Part shown: piece after piece, positions 24,976-33,755 of the stretch
How positions within the stretch are numbered: position 1 is the first letter of the stretch
Layout: every line of letters begins with the position of its first letter
NCBI GenBank assembly: GCA_003513765.1
Contig: DONT01000011.1
Location: 19,406 to 83,405, forward strand
Direction of reading: 5' to 3'
From: Jeotgalicoccus sp.
Lineage (GTDB): Bacteria; Bacillota; Bacilli; Staphylococcales; Salinicoccaceae
Length of the DNA stretch: 64,000 nucleotides
Notes under the pieces: model-generated
Databases searched by the model: none
The model's input: the letters and a program-made list of their open reading frames with translations, nothing else
What the model was told of the DNA's origin: nothing
Program-made: the position numbers and the translations under genes

Positions 24976-25479
24976 TTAGTTTAGAATCTCTTCTACAGTT
25001 TTATCTCTAAGTTTTGCAACTTCTTTAACATCTTTAAGTTCAGTTAAGCCTTTAACAGTAGCGCGAACTACGTTGATTGGTGTGTTAGCACCAAGTGACT
25101 TACTTAAGATATCAGTAACACCAGCTAATTCTAATACGGCACGAACCGGTCCGCCCGCGATAACCCCTGTACCAGGAGCAGCAGGTTTCATGAGTACGTT
25201 ACCTGATGAGAATTGTCCGATTACTTCATGAGGTACAGTACCATTTACGATAGGTACTTCAACTAGATTTTTCTTAGCAGATTCGATAGCTTTTTTAATT
25301 GCTTCAGGAACTTCCTGAGCTTTACCAGTACCGAAACCTACACGTCCTTTTCTGTCCCCAACTACTACTAAAGCTGAGAAACGGAAACGACGACCACCTT
25401 TAACTACTTTAGCGATACGGTTGATCGTTACAACGCGCTCTTCAAATTCTTGTACTTCTCTTTCTCTTCTTTGAGCCAT
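24976..25479 (-). CDS. rpsE: 30S ribosomal protein S5
   Basis: 167 residues. The N-terminal double-stranded-RNA-binding domain contains VTINRIAKVVKGGRRFRFSA (site of spectinomycin-resistance changes in other species, here the usual residues), and the second domain has AAPGTGVIAGGPVRAVLELAG. S5 supports mRNA unwinding and decoding accuracy. Confidence 0.98.
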   Translation of the reverse strand: MAQRREREVQEFEERVVTINRIAKVVKGGRRFRFSALVVVGDRKGRVGFGTGKAQEVPEAIKKAIESAKKNLVEVPIVNGTVPHEVIGQFSSGNVLMKPAAPGTGVIAGGPVRAVLELAGVTDILSKSLGANTPINVVRATVKGLTELKDVKEVAKLRDKTVEEILN

Positions 25480-25500
25480 GAAATATGTCCCTCCTTTTTT

Positions 25501-25863
25501 TTAGAAATCCAGTCCGTTTTCACGTGCTGCATCAGCTAACGCTTTAACACGTCCATGATATAAATATCCACCACGGTCAAATACTACTTTAACGATGTCT
25601 TTGTCTTTTGCACGGTTGGCAATTAGAGCTCCGACTTCTTTAGCAGCTTCTACGTTAGATCCTGATTCGCCTTTGAATTCAGTGTCTTTAGTAGACGCGC
25701 TTGCAAGTGTAATTTGCGCAGTGTCATCAATTAATTGAGCATAGATATGCTTGTTTGAACGGTAAACATTTAAACGTGGTCTTTCAGAAGTACCTGAAAG
25801 TAAGTTACGCACGCGGCCATGTCTTTTTTGACGTACTTTATTCTTGTCAATTTTCGCGATCAT
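25501..25863 (-). CDS. rplR: 50S ribosomal protein L18
   Basis: 120 residues. RHGRVRNLLSGTSERPRLNV, VYRSNKHIYAQLIDD and the C-terminal VVFDRGGYLYHGRVKALAD mark L18, which binds 5S rRNA with L5. Gap of 21 bases to rpsE. Confidence 0.98.
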   Translation of the reverse strand: MIAKIDKNKVRQKRHGRVRNLLSGTSERPRLNVYRSNKHIYAQLIDDTAQITLASASTKDTEFKGESGSNVEAAKEVGALIANRAKDKDIVKVVFDRGGYLYHGRVKALADAARENGLDF

Positions 25864-25886
25864 TGATGTTCACTCCTCACCTATTA

Positions 25887-26423
25887 TTATTTACCAGTTT
25901 TACCTTCTTTACGGCGAACGTTTTCACCTTTATAGCGAATACCTTTACCTTTGTATGGTTCTGGTGGACGTACCTTACGGATGTTAGATGCAAGAGCACC
26001 AACAGCCTCTTTATTAATACCTTCAATTTTAATGTTAGTATTACCTTCAACTGTAATCGCAAGATCATCAGTTGTTTCGAATTCTACCGGGTGTGATAAA
26101 CCAACGCTTAGCGCTAATTTTTTACCTTGCATTTGAGCACGGTAACCAACTCCGATAAGTTCAAGTTCTTTAACAAAACCTTTTGATACACCTTCAACCA
26201 TGTTGTTGATAAGTGCACGAGTTGTTCCGTGAACTGTACGGTGTTCTTTAGATTCACTTGGACGAACTACTTCTAGAGTAGTATCTTCAAGATTGTATGT
26301 CATTGCTTCATTAAATGAGTTAACTAATTCACCTTTAGGACCTTTTACTGTAATAGTATTGTCCTTGATGTCAATTGTTACGTCACTTGGAATGTCAATA
26401 AGACGTTTACCTACACGACTCAT
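25887..26423 (-). CDS. rplF: 50S ribosomal protein L6
   Basis: 178 residues with the two tandem L6 domains. MSRVGKRLIDIPSDVTIDI opens the first and RKVRPPEPYKGKGIRYKGE closes the second. L6 lies near the sarcin-ricin loop and factor-binding site. Confidence 0.98.
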   Translation of the reverse strand: MSRVGKRLIDIPSDVTIDIKDNTITVKGPKGELVNSFNEAMTYNLEDTTLEVVRPSESKEHRTVHGTTRALINNMVEGVSKGFVKELELIGVGYRAQMQGKKLALSVGLSHPVEFETTDDLAITVEGNTNIKIEGINKEAVGALASNIRKVRPPEPYKGKGIRYKGENVRRKEGKTGK

Positions 26424-26449
26424 TACTTTGCACCTCCTGTTTAATTAAA

Positions 26450-26848
26450 TTACCAAACGTATGCGAGAACTTCCCCGCCAAGATTTCTTTTACGTGCTTC
26501 TTTATCTGTAAGCACGCCTTCTGATGTTGAAATAAGAGCAATTCCAAGACCGTTAAGTACTCTTGGTAATTCTTCTCTTTTAGCATAAACACGAAGTCCA
26601 GGTTTAGAAATACGTTTCAAACCAGTAATAACGCGTTCGTTTTCGTTGCTGTATTTCATGAATACACGAATGACACCTTGCTTATCGTCCTCGATGTATT
26701 CTACATTTTTAATAAAACCTTCTGTTTTCAAAATAGCAGCGATTTCCTTTTTCATGTTTGAACCAGGAATCTCTAAAGTTTCATGTCTAACAATGTTCGC
26801 ATTTCTAATGCGTGTTAGCATATCTGCAATTGGATCTGACACTGTCAT
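26450..26848 (-). CDS. rpsH: 30S ribosomal protein S8
   Basis: 132 residues. DPIADMLTRIRNANIVRHE at the start and STSEGVLTDKEARKRNLGGE at the C-terminus are diagnostic. S8 nucleates the 30S platform and in E. coli represses the spc operon by binding mRNA; no such site was identified here. Confidence 0.98.
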   Translation of the reverse strand: MTVSDPIADMLTRIRNANIVRHETLEIPGSNMKKEIAAILKTEGFIKNVEYIEDDKQGVIRVFMKYSNENERVITGLKRISKPGLRVYAKREELPRVLNGLGIALISTSEGVLTDKEARKRNLGGEVLAYVW

Positions 26849-26877
26849 TTAAGTTGCCTCCTTTCGAATAATGAATC

Positions 26878-27063
26878 TTACCAGCTTGCTTTTCTTACAC
26901 CAGGAATTTGCCCTTTGTAAGCAAGTTCACGGAAACAGATACGGCAAAGCTTGAATTTACGTAGTACTGAATGTGGTCTACCACATCTTTCGCAGCGTGT
27001 ATATTCTCTAACTTTGAATTTTTGTTCTTTTTGCTGTTTAGCAATCATTGATTTTTTAGCCAC
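26878..27063 (-). CDS. rpsZ: 30S ribosomal protein S14, zinc-binding type Z
   Basis: 61 residues, the short form. Two CxxC pairs (CERCGRPHSVLRK and CRICFREL) form the zinc site. This is the usual housekeeping S14 of Gram-positive spc operons; longer zinc-free paralogues, if any, lie elsewhere. Confidence 0.98.
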   Translation of the reverse strand: MAKKSMIAKQQKEQKFKVREYTRCERCGRPHSVLRKFKLCRICFRELAYKGQIPGVRKASW

Positions 27064-27082
27064 TATATTGCCTCCTTATTAC

Positions 27083-27622
27083 TTACTTTTGGAACGGCAT
27101 ACCGAATTGTGTAAGCAATTCACGAGCTTCTTCGTCCGTGTTTGCTGTTGTAACAATAACGATATCCATACCGCGAACTTTTGATACTTTATCGTAATCA
27201 ATTTCCGGGAAGATTAATTGTTCTTTAACACCTAATGTGTAGTTACCGCGTCCATCGAATGCTTTCTTAGAAATACCTCTGAAGTCTCTTACACGTGGTA
27301 ATGAAACTGAGATAAGTTTGTCTAGGAATTCATACATTCTTTCTCCACGAAGTGTAACTTTAGCACCAATTGGCATACCTTCACGTAAACGGAATGTAGC
27401 GATTGATTTCTTAGCTTTAGTGATAACAGGTTTTTGACCTGTAATTGCACTTAATTCCTCAACTGCTGTGTCGAGTACTTTTGCGTTTTGTACAGCGTCA
27501 CCAATACCCATGTTTACTACGATTTTATCAATCTGTGGTGCCTGCATTATTGAAGAGTAGTTAAATTTGTTTACTAGTTCTTGTCTGATTGTTTCATTGT
27601 ATTTTTCTTTTAAGCGAGCCAT
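27083..27622 (-). CDS. rplE: 50S ribosomal protein L5
   Basis: 179 residues. QAPQIDKIVVNMGIGDAV, TGQKPVITKAKKSIATFRLR and RVRDFRGISKKAFDGRGNYT identify L5, which binds 5S rRNA and contacts P-site tRNA. Confidence 0.98.
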   Translation of the reverse strand: MARLKEKYNETIRQELVNKFNYSSIMQAPQIDKIVVNMGIGDAVQNAKVLDTAVEELSAITGQKPVITKAKKSIATFRLREGMPIGAKVTLRGERMYEFLDKLISVSLPRVRDFRGISKKAFDGRGNYTLGVKEQLIFPEIDYDKVSKVRGMDIVIVTTANTDEEARELLTQFGMPFQK

Positions 27623-27648
27623 TAATGGGACCTCCTTCCGTTTGAATC

Positions 27649-27957
27649 TTATTTGATCTCTTTACCTGATTTAACAGCGATTTTCACTTTTTTACCATCT
27701 TTAATTTCATGACGGATACGAGTGCGTTCACCTGATTCAGGGTCTACATGCATGACGTTGGAAACATGAATCGGAGCTTCTACCTCTAGAATCCCGCCTT
27801 CTGGGTTCATTTGAGATGGCTTCTGATGTTTCTTGATTACGTTGACATTTTCAATAACGACACGGTTGTCTGCAGGAATTGCTTTTAGTACAGTTCCTTT
27901 TTTACCTTTGTCCTTACCGCTGATTACAACGACCTGGTCACCTGTTTTTACGTGCAT
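27649..27957 (-). CDS. rplX: 50S ribosomal protein L24
   Basis: 102 residues with an N-terminal KOW motif (GDQVVVISGKDKGKKGTVLK) and the VIKKHQKPSQMNPEGGILE block. L24 starts 50S assembly by binding the 5' end of 23S rRNA. Confidence 0.98.
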   Translation of the reverse strand: MHVKTGDQVVVISGKDKGKKGTVLKAIPADNRVVIENVNVIKKHQKPSQMNPEGGILEVEAPIHVSNVMHVDPESGERTRIRHEIKDGKKVKIAVKSGKEIK

Positions 27958-27984
27958 AGTTGTCGCACCTCCTTCGGATTTGGA

Positions 27985-28353
27985 TTATAGTACTTCTGGT
28001 GCTAATGAGATAATCTTCATGAAGTTACCTTCGCGAAGTTCACGAGCAACTGGTCCGAAAATACGAGTACCTCTTGGACCTTTATCATCACGGATGATTA
28101 CGCATGCGTTCTCATCGAATTTAATATATGAACCATCTTCACGACGGACACCTGTTTTCGTTCTAACGATGACGGCTTTAACAACCTCACCTTTTTTGAC
28201 AACCCCACCGGGTGTTGCATTCTTAACAGTTGCAACGATTACATCACCGATGTTCGCAGTTTTACGGCCTGTTCCGCCCAAAACTTTAATAGTTAGCACT
28301 TCACGTGCTCCTGAGTTGTCAGCTACCTTCAAGCGGCTCTCTGACTGAATCAT
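27985..28353 (-). CDS. rplN: 50S ribosomal protein L14
   Basis: 122 residues. MIQSESRLKVADNSGAREVL and VVKKGEVVKAVIVRTKTGV are family blocks; FDENACVIIRDDKGPRGTRI follows. L14 forms an intersubunit bridge. Confidence 0.98.
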   Translation of the reverse strand: MIQSESRLKVADNSGAREVLTIKVLGGTGRKTANIGDVIVATVKNATPGGVVKKGEVVKAVIVRTKTGVRREDGSYIKFDENACVIIRDDKGPRGTRIFGPVARELREGNFMKIISLAPEVL

Positions 28354-28384
28354 GCGCGATTCCCTCCTTCTGTTTCAAATATTT

Positions 28385-28648
28385 TTATACTATTACAGAT
28401 TCTTTAACGATTTCAACTAGACGGAATCGTTTAGTCGCAGATAATGGACGTGTTTCTTGGATTCTAACGATATCGCCCATTTTCGCAGTGTTATTTTCAT
28501 CATGTGCTTTATATTTTTTAGAATATTTAACACGTTTTCCGATGATCGGGTGCTTTGTGTAAGTTTCAACAAGTACCGTTACAGTCTTATCCATCTTGTC
28601 GGATACGACGCGGCCCTGGTAAACTTTGCGTTCGTTTTTACTTTCCAC
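28385..28648 (-). CDS. rpsQ: 30S ribosomal protein S17
   Basis: 87 residues forming one OB fold: KVYQGRVVSDKMDKTVTVLV, KHPIIGKRVKYSKKYKAHDE and IQETRPLSATKRFRLVEIV. It begins with GTG, eight bases after GAGGAGG; no ATG is available in that position. S17 binds helix 11 of 16S rRNA early in assembly. Confidence 0.97.
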   Translation of the reverse strand: MESKNERKVYQGRVVSDKMDKTVTVLVETYTKHPIIGKRVKYSKKYKAHDENNTAKMGDIVRIQETRPLSATKRFRLVEIVKESVIV

Positions 28649-28666
28649 GATTTGAACCTCCTCTAA

Positions 28667-28876
28667 TTATTGATTCGCTTGTGCTTCTTCAATCTCTCTC
28701 TGGCGAACCGTCGTTTTCATTCTAGCGATAGTCTTTCTAACTTCTTTGATACGAGCAGTGTTTTCTAGCTGACCTGTAGCTAGCTGAAAGCGCAGATTGA
28801 AAAGTTCTTCTTTCAATTCTTTAACATTAGATTCAATTTCGGAATTCGTTAAATCACGGATTTCTTTAGCTTTCAT
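28667..28876 (-). CDS. rpmC: 50S ribosomal protein L29
   Basis: 69 residues from MKAKEIRDLTNSEIE; two antiparallel helices with the LFNLRFQLATGQLENTARIK signature. The start is placed at the ATG with GGTGGTG upstream, giving an 11-base overlap with rplP and likely translational coupling. L29 lies at the tunnel exit where trigger factor and SRP dock. Confidence 0.97.
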   Translation of the reverse strand: MKAKEIRDLTNSEIESNVKELKEELFNLRFQLATGQLENTARIKEVRKTIARMKTTVRQREIEEAQANQ

Positions 28877-29300
28877 TCGTATCACCACCTAATTCTTCAC
28901 GTTTTACTATTTTCGTTTTTAATGGAAGTTTATGACTTGCAAGACGAAGTGCTTCTTTAGCTACTTCCTCATCTACACCCGCAACTTCAAACATAACGCG
29001 TCCTGGTTTAACTACTGCAATCCAACCTTCAATTGCACCTTTACCAGAACCCATACGTACTTCTAATGGTTTCTTTGTATATGGCGTGTGCGGGAAAATG
29101 TTGATCCATACTTTACCGCCACGTTTCATGTAACGTGTCATTGCAATACGTGCTGCTTCGATTTGTCTTGCAGTAATCCAAGATGTTGTCATAGCTTGTA
29201 GCCCGTATTCACCAAAGCTTACTTGATTTCCGCCTTTAGAACGTCCTTTTGTATTCGGACGGTGCTGACGACGGTATTTTACTCTTTTTGGTAATAACAT
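28866..29300 (-). CDS. rplP: 50S ribosomal protein L16
   Basis: 144 residues. MLLPKRVKYRRQHRPNTKGR, the RMGSGKGAIEGWIAVVKPG loop that reaches the peptidyl-transferase region, and ALRLASHKLPLKTKIV are present. L16 organises the A-site tRNA binding region. Confidence 0.98.
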   Translation of the reverse strand: MLLPKRVKYRRQHRPNTKGRSKGGNQVSFGEYGLQAMTTSWITARQIEAARIAMTRYMKRGGKVWINIFPHTPYTKKPLEVRMGSGKGAIEGWIAVVKPGRVMFEVAGVDEEVAKEALRLASHKLPLKTKIVKREELGGDTNES

Positions 29301-29318
29301 TCCAATTTTCCTCCTTAC

Positions 29319-29960
29319 TTATTTATTATTCTTTGTAGGAAGAACTTCTCCACGGTAGATCCATACCTTGACACCTAACTTACCGTAAGTTGTGTCTGCT
29401 TCTTCATGAGCATAATCGATGTCTGCACGAAGTGTATGAAGTGGAACTGTTCCTTCACTGTAACCTTCAGCACGAGCGATGTCGGCGCCGCCTAAACGTC
29501 CTGAAACTTGTGTTTTAATACCTTTAGCGCCTGATTTAATAGCTCTTTGAAGCGCTTGTTTTTGTGCTCTACGGAAAGATACACGATTTTCTAATTGACG
29601 CGCAATATTTTCTGCTACAAGTTTAGCATCCATATCTACTTTCTTAATTTCAATAACGTTGATATGAACCTTCTTGCCAGTTAAGTTAGTCAGTGCAGTA
29701 CGCAGTTTGTTAATTTCACTACCGCCTTTACCGATTACCATACCTGGTTTACCTGTGTGCAAAGCAATATTCACTCGGTTTGCTGCACGTTCGATTTCCA
29801 CTTTGGAAATTGATGCATCTTTAAGATTAGTCTCGATATATTTACGAACTTTTAAGTCTTCGTGTAACAGGCTTGCAAAGTTTTTGTCTGCATACCAGTT
29901 TGCTTCCCAGTCACGAATGACACCTACACGAAACCCAATTGGATTTATCTTTTGGCCCAA
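29319..29960 (-). CDS. rpsC: 30S ribosomal protein S3
   Basis: 213 residues. N-terminal MGQKINPIGFRVGVIRDWEA, the KH domain GMVIGKGGSEINKLRTALTN and the C-terminal domain VSGRLGGADIARAEGYSEGT are all recognisable. S3 lines the mRNA entry channel. Confidence 0.98.
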   Translation of the reverse strand: MGQKINPIGFRVGVIRDWEANWYADKNFASLLHEDLKVRKYIETNLKDASISKVEIERAANRVNIALHTGKPGMVIGKGGSEINKLRTALTNLTGKKVHINVIEIKKVDMDAKLVAENIARQLENRVSFRRAQKQALQRAIKSGAKGIKTQVSGRLGGADIARAEGYSEGTVPLHTLRADIDYAHEEADTTYGKLGVKVWIYRGEVLPTKNNK

Positions 29961-29981
29961 GTTAATTCCCTCCTTATATAA

Positions 29982-30365
29982 TTAAGCGTTTTCTGTCTCT
30001 TTATTTTCTTCAGTTTCAACTTCTGCTTCGTTTGCGTACTCTTTAACAACTACTGTGATGTGGCTAGTACGTTTGTTGATTTTCGTAGCACGGCCTTGAG
30101 CACGTGGACGGAATCTTTTCATCGTAGGACCTTCATCTGCAAATATTTCAGAAATATACAGATTATCGATATCCATATCGTAGTTGTGTTCTGCGTTAGC
30201 AACTGCAGATTTAACTAGTTTCTCCACTACTGGTGAAGATCTCTTGTTTGTAAGTTTTAGAATTGATATCGCTTCTCCAACTTCTTTACCTCTCACAAGG
30301 TCAAGAATAAGGCGTACTTTACGCGGAGCGATTCTCACAGTTTTAGCAACAGCTTTCGATTGCAT
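29982..30365 (-). CDS. rplV: 50S ribosomal protein L22
   Basis: 127 residues. RIAPRKVRLILDLVRGKEVG and the hairpin region GPTMKRFRPRAQGRATKI that lines the exit tunnel (macrolide-relevant) look normal. An acidic tail (AEVETEENKETENA) extends beyond the usual ~117-residue core, as in other staphylococcal relatives. Confidence 0.98.
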   Translation of the reverse strand: MQSKAVAKTVRIAPRKVRLILDLVRGKEVGEAISILKLTNKRSSPVVEKLVKSAVANAEHNYDMDIDNLYISEIFADEGPTMKRFRPRAQGRATKINKRTSHITVVVKEYANEAEVETEENKETENA

Positions 30366-30400
30366 GAGTTTTTCCTCCTTTATCGCATATGGTTAGTTAT

Positions 30401-30676
30401 TTATCTTTTTGTTTTCTGATCGTTTCCGTGACCTTTGAAAGTTCTTGTAGGTGCAAATTCACCTAGTTTGTGTCCAACCATATCTTCTGTGATGTACACA
30501 GGTACATGTTTGCGTCCGTCGTATACAGCGATTGTATGTCCGATGAAATTCGGGAAAACCGTTGAACGGCGTGACCATGTTTTAATTACACTTTTTTTAC
30601 TACCTTCGTTCTGAGCCTCTACTTTTTTCATGAGGTGATCGTCGACGAAAGGTCCTTTTTTAAGACTGCGTGCCAT
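30401..30676 (-). CDS. rpsS: 30S ribosomal protein S19
   Basis: 91 residues from MARSLKKGPFVDDHLMKKVE; SRRSTVFPNFIGHTIAVYDG and MVGHKLGEFAPTRTFKGH complete the family pattern. AAGGAGG before this ATG rules out the in-frame upstream start. S19 binds S13 in the head. A GC-rich hairpin lies just upstream of the ribosome site. Confidence 0.98.
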   Translation of the reverse strand: MARSLKKGPFVDDHLMKKVEAQNEGSKKSVIKTWSRRSTVFPNFIGHTIAVYDGRKHVPVYITEDMVGHKLGEFAPTRTFKGHGNDQKTKR

Positions 30677-30700
30677 GTAGGCGCCTCCTTCCAATAATGC

Positions 30701-30719
30701 GTGCGGATTTTATCCGCAC
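30701..30719 (-). other. hairpin in the rplB-rpsS spacer
   Basis: GTGCGGAT, 3-base loop, ATCCGCAC: a perfect 8-bp stem 14 bases upstream of the rpsS ribosome site and without T-run. Possibly an RNA processing or pause element inside the S10 operon. Confidence 0.45.
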
Positions 30720-30730
30720 ACTCACATTAC

Positions 30731-31561
30731 TTATTTCTTACGTCCTCTTACTATGAACTTAGTTGAACGGTTTTTACCTTTACGAGTTTTCTTACCAAGA
30801 GTTGGTTTACCCCAAGGAGAAACTGGTGATGGACGTCCGATAGGAGCTTTACCTTCACCACCACCGTGTGGGTGGTCGTTAGGGTTCATTACTGAACCAC
30901 GTACTGTAGGGCGTTTACCTTTCCATCTAGAACGTCCGGCTTTACCAATGTTGATAAGTTCGTGCTGTTCGTTACCAACTTGTCCGATTGTCGCTCTACA
31001 TGTAAGAAGTACCATACGTACTTCACCGGAAGCTAATCTTACCAGTGCGTATTTACCTTCTTTACCTAACAGCTGTGCGCTAGTACCTGCTGAACGTGAC
31101 ATCTGTCCGCCGGCACCTGGTTTTAATTCGATGTTGTGGATTGTAGTACCAACCGGGATATCCGCTAATGCTAATGCGTTCCCTACTTTGATATCTGCTT
31201 CAGGTCCACTCATGATTACAGTTCCAACTGTCATACCTTTAGGTGCTAAGATATATTTCTTTTCACCATCTGCATATGATACTAACGCGATGTTAGCTGA
31301 ACGGTTTGGATCGTACTCAATAGTTTTAACTGTTGCAGGAATCCCATCTTTATTACGTTTGAAGTCAATAAGTCTATATTGACGTTTATGTCCACCTGCT
31401 TGGTGACGTACAGTGATTTTACCCTGGTTGTTACGTCCCGCTTTTTTCGGCAGCGGCGCTAGTAATGAACGTTCCGGAGTTGTTGAAGTAATTTCAGCAA
31501 AATCCGAACCAGTCATATTACGGCGACCATTCGTGGTAGGCTTATATTTCTTAATTGCCAT
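30731..31561 (-). CDS. rplB: 50S ribosomal protein L2
   Basis: 276 residues. KYKPTTNGRRNMTGSDFAEI at the start and MNPNDHPHGGGEGKAPIGRP near the end; the latter includes the conserved His next to the peptidyl-transferase centre. L2 is needed for subunit association and peptide-bond formation. Confidence 0.98.
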   Translation of the reverse strand: MAIKKYKPTTNGRRNMTGSDFAEITSTTPERSLLAPLPKKAGRNNQGKITVRHQAGGHKRQYRLIDFKRNKDGIPATVKTIEYDPNRSANIALVSYADGEKKYILAPKGMTVGTVIMSGPEADIKVGNALALADIPVGTTIHNIELKPGAGGQMSRSAGTSAQLLGKEGKYALVRLASGEVRMVLLTCRATIGQVGNEQHELINIGKAGRSRWKGKRPTVRGSVMNPNDHPHGGGEGKAPIGRPSPVSPWGKPTLGKKTRKGKNRSTKFIVRGRKK

Positions 31562-31597
31562 CCTCGTTATACCTCCTTATTGGTATCTTTTATATAA

Positions 31598-31870
31598 TTA
31601 GAAGATTTCGATTGAACCTTCTTTAAGTTTTACAATCGCTTTTCTTCTTCTGTTTGTATAGCCTTCGTAACGACCCATGCGTTTTTTCTTAGGCTTAACA
31701 TTCATAATGTTTACTTTTTCAACTTTAACGTCGAAGATTTCTTCAACTGCGTGTTTGACTTGTGTTTTGTTCGCTCTTACATCTACATCAAATGTGTATT
31801 TGTCTTCTGACATTAAGTCAGCAGAACGCTCAGTAACTACTGGGCGCTTGATAATGTCGCGTGCATCCAT
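31598..31870 (-). CDS. rplW: 50S ribosomal protein L23
   Basis: 90 residues: MDARDIIKRPVVTERSADLM and RANKTQVKHAVEEIFDVKVE. L23 is the tunnel-exit docking site for trigger factor and SRP. Its ATG overlaps the stop of rplD by one base. Confidence 0.98.
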   Translation of the reverse strand: MDARDIIKRPVVTERSADLMSEDKYTFDVDVRANKTQVKHAVEEIFDVKVEKVNIMNVKPKKKRMGRYEGYTNRRRKAIVKLKEGSIEIF

Positions 31871-32490
31871 TATACAAGTACCTCCTCTGCTTTTTTGATT
31901 GCTCCCTCAGTGAAGATCACATGGTTAGCAGAAAGGATATCTAGTACGTTAAGACCAGCTGGAGTTAACACTGTAACACCTGGGATGTTACGTGCTGATT
32001 TCTCAACAACTTCGTCTTTATTTTCAAGTACAAGAAGTACTTTCTTAGCGGCACCAAGATTTTCAAGTACTGTTAAGAATTCTTTAGTTTTTGGTGCTTC
32101 CATTTCAAGGTGGTCAATCACTTGTAATACTTCTTCATTTACTTTCGCTGAAAGTGCTGAACGAAGTGCAAGCTTTCTCATTTTCTTCGGCATGCTGTAG
32201 CTGTATGATCTTTGAGTCGGTCCGAATACGACACCGCCTCCACGGAATTGTGGTGCACGGATTGTACCTTGACGTGCGTTACCTGTTCCTTTTTGTTTAA
32301 ACGGCTTTCTTCCGCCGCCGCGTACAGCTGAGCGGTTTTTCACTGCGTGTGTCCCTTGTCTAAGAGATGCACGTTGTAAGTGAACTGCTTCAAATAGTAC
32401 GTGCTGGTTCGGCTCGATTCCGAATACAGCCTGGTTTAATTCGATAGAACTTACTTTAGTTCCTTCTTTTGATAAAACATCGATTGCCAT
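31870..32490 (-). CDS. rplD: 50S ribosomal protein L4
   Basis: 206 residues. The long loop GGGRKPFKQKGTGNARQGTI projects into the exit tunnel, followed by GPTQRSYSYSMPKKMRKLAL. In E. coli L4 represses the S10 operon; whether it acts on the long leader upstream of rpsJ here is unknown. Confidence 0.98.
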   Translation of the reverse strand: MAIDVLSKEGTKVSSIELNQAVFGIEPNQHVLFEAVHLQRASLRQGTHAVKNRSAVRGGGRKPFKQKGTGNARQGTIRAPQFRGGGVVFGPTQRSYSYSMPKKMRKLALRSALSAKVNEEVLQVIDHLEMEAPKTKEFLTVLENLGAAKKVLLVLENKDEVVEKSARNIPGVTVLTPAGLNVLDILSANHVIFTEGAIKKAEEVLV

Positions 32491-32511
32491 GTGTTTATCC
32501 TCCCTTCCTTA

Positions 32512-33174
32512 TTACTTGTTACCTTTTTTAATTGATGATGAAATTTTTACAAAACCTTTTCTAGGTCCTGGTACGTTGCCTTTAATAAGAACAACATTTT
32601 TCTCTGCATCTACACGTACGATTTCTAAGTTTTGCATAGTAATCGTTTTACCACCCATTTGTCCAGGTAATTTTTTACCTTTGAAAACTCGTGACGGGCT
32701 GGCAGCCATAGCCATGGCACCTGATCCTCTGTGGTAACGTGAACCGTGACTCATTGGTCCGCGGCTGAAATTGTGACGTTTGATAGAACCCTGGAAACCT
32801 TTACCTTTTGAAGTTCCTGTTACGTCTACAAAATCACCTGCAGCAAATGTATCTACAGGGACTTCTTGACCTACGTCAAATTCTTCTGCGTTCAAGTTCT
32901 TGAATTCGCGTATGAAGCGCTTAGGAGCAGCACCAGATGCTTTAGCATGGCCTGCCTCTGCTTTGTTGGCATATTTGTTGCTTCTGCCTTTTGCGTTATA
33001 ATCGCGTTTGTCATCAAATCCGATTTGAATCGCATTATATCCGTCTGTTTCTTCAGTTTTCTTTTGAACTACTACGTTTCCTGCAGCTTCAACTACTGTT
33101 ACAGGGATTAATTCTCCGTTTTCACCGAAAACTTGAGTCATCCCAATTTTTCTACCTAAGATTCCTTTGGTCAT
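32512..33174 (-). CDS. rplC: 50S ribosomal protein L3
   Basis: 220 residues from MTKGILGRKIGMTQVFGENG. The DVTGTSKGKGFQGSIKRHNF extension and RGSGAMAMAASPSRVFKGKK are L3 blocks. The in-frame GTG four codons upstream is part of the ribosome site itself, so the ATG is preferred. L3 starts 50S assembly and reaches the peptidyl-transferase centre. Confidence 0.97.
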   Translation of the reverse strand: MTKGILGRKIGMTQVFGENGELIPVTVVEAAGNVVVQKKTEETDGYNAIQIGFDDKRDYNAKGRSNKYANKAEAGHAKASGAAPKRFIREFKNLNAEEFDVGQEVPVDTFAAGDFVDVTGTSKGKGFQGSIKRHNFSRGPMSHGSRYHRGSGAMAMAASPSRVFKGKKLPGQMGGKTITMQNLEIVRVDAEKNVVLIKGNVPGPRKGFVKISSSIKKGNK

Positions 33175-33196
33175 CGAAAGTCGCACCTCCTATAAT

Positions 33197-33505
33197 TTAT
33201 AACTTGATTTCGATGTCTACGCCTGATGGTAAGTTTAAGCCCATTAGAGCATCAACTGTTTTAGGTGTAGGGTTTAAAATGTCGATAAGACGCTTGTGTG
33301 TACGCTGTTCAAACTGTTCACGTGAATCTTTGTATTTGTGCACCGCACGAATAACTGTGTAAATAGTTTTCTCAGTCGGTAACGGAATCGGTCCTGATAC
33401 ATCTGCACCTGAACGTTTTGCCGTCTCAACGATTTTTTCTGCTGATTGATCCAGCACTCTGTGGTCGTACGCTTTTAAACGAATACGAATTTTTTGCTTT
33501 GCCAT
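33197..33505 (-). CDS. rpsJ: 30S ribosomal protein S10
   Basis: 102 residues. KIRIRLKAYDHRVLDQSAEK and VSGPIPLPTEKTIYTVIRAV identify S10 (NusE), which also binds NusB/NusG in transcription antitermination. It is the first gene of the ribosomal super-operon and is preceded by a ~185-base leader and a good promoter. Confidence 0.98.
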   Translation of the reverse strand: MAKQKIRIRLKAYDHRVLDQSAEKIVETAKRSGADVSGPIPLPTEKTIYTVIRAVHKYKDSREQFEQRTHKRLIDILNPTPKTVDALMGLNLPSGVDIEIKL

Positions 33506-33691
33506 TATTTATACCTCCTTATGGTCGTCATCCTATTAATGGTAGACTATCTCAGCGAAAATTTTCTTGTCACATCTGCCATGGCAATGCGGCCGGGTGT
33601 GTCAGTAACCTCTCGCTTCATCGATGTGTGATGTGCATAGGAACAGCACTTCACGTATACAGGACACAATGGTGTCCGCTTAAGTCCAACG
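33506..33691 (-). promoter_or_regulatory. long 5' leader of the S10 operon
   Basis: Predicted untranslated leader of ~185 bases between promoter and rpsJ. It contains the perfect hairpin GGACAC-CATT-GTGTCC near its 5' end (33662-33677) and several short complementary segments, and lacks any open frame with a ribosome site. This suggests autogenous control by a ribosomal protein, but I cannot assign it to a known leader class. Confidence 0.5.
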
Positions 33692-33697
33692 TTAGAT

Positions 33698-33726
33698 ATG
33701 ATACAGTAAAAGAGTGAGGAAATCAA
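33698..33726 (-). promoter_or_regulatory. S10 operon promoter
   Basis: TTGATT, 17 bases, TATCAT on the minus strand. The -35 lies inside the stem of the upstream terminator. Confidence 0.75.
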
Positions 33727-33755
33727 TAGATATCTAGAGATTTCTTCACTCTTTT
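33708..33755 (-). terminator. terminator of the pbuG-like gene
   Basis: 17-bp stem AAAAGAGTGAGGAAATC / GATTTCTTCACTCTTTT with one mismatch and a loop containing TAGATATCTA. It overlaps the -35 of the S10 promoter. Confidence 0.85.

Noticed and set aside
27833..28348. A 171-codon plus-strand frame within the ribosomal operon
   Set aside because: Antisense to rplX and rplN, low-complexity Ser/Thr/Pro composition typical of shadow frames.
30753..31382. A 209-codon plus-strand frame opposite rplB
   Set aside because: Shadow of the highly conserved L2 gene; no ribosome site or family features.
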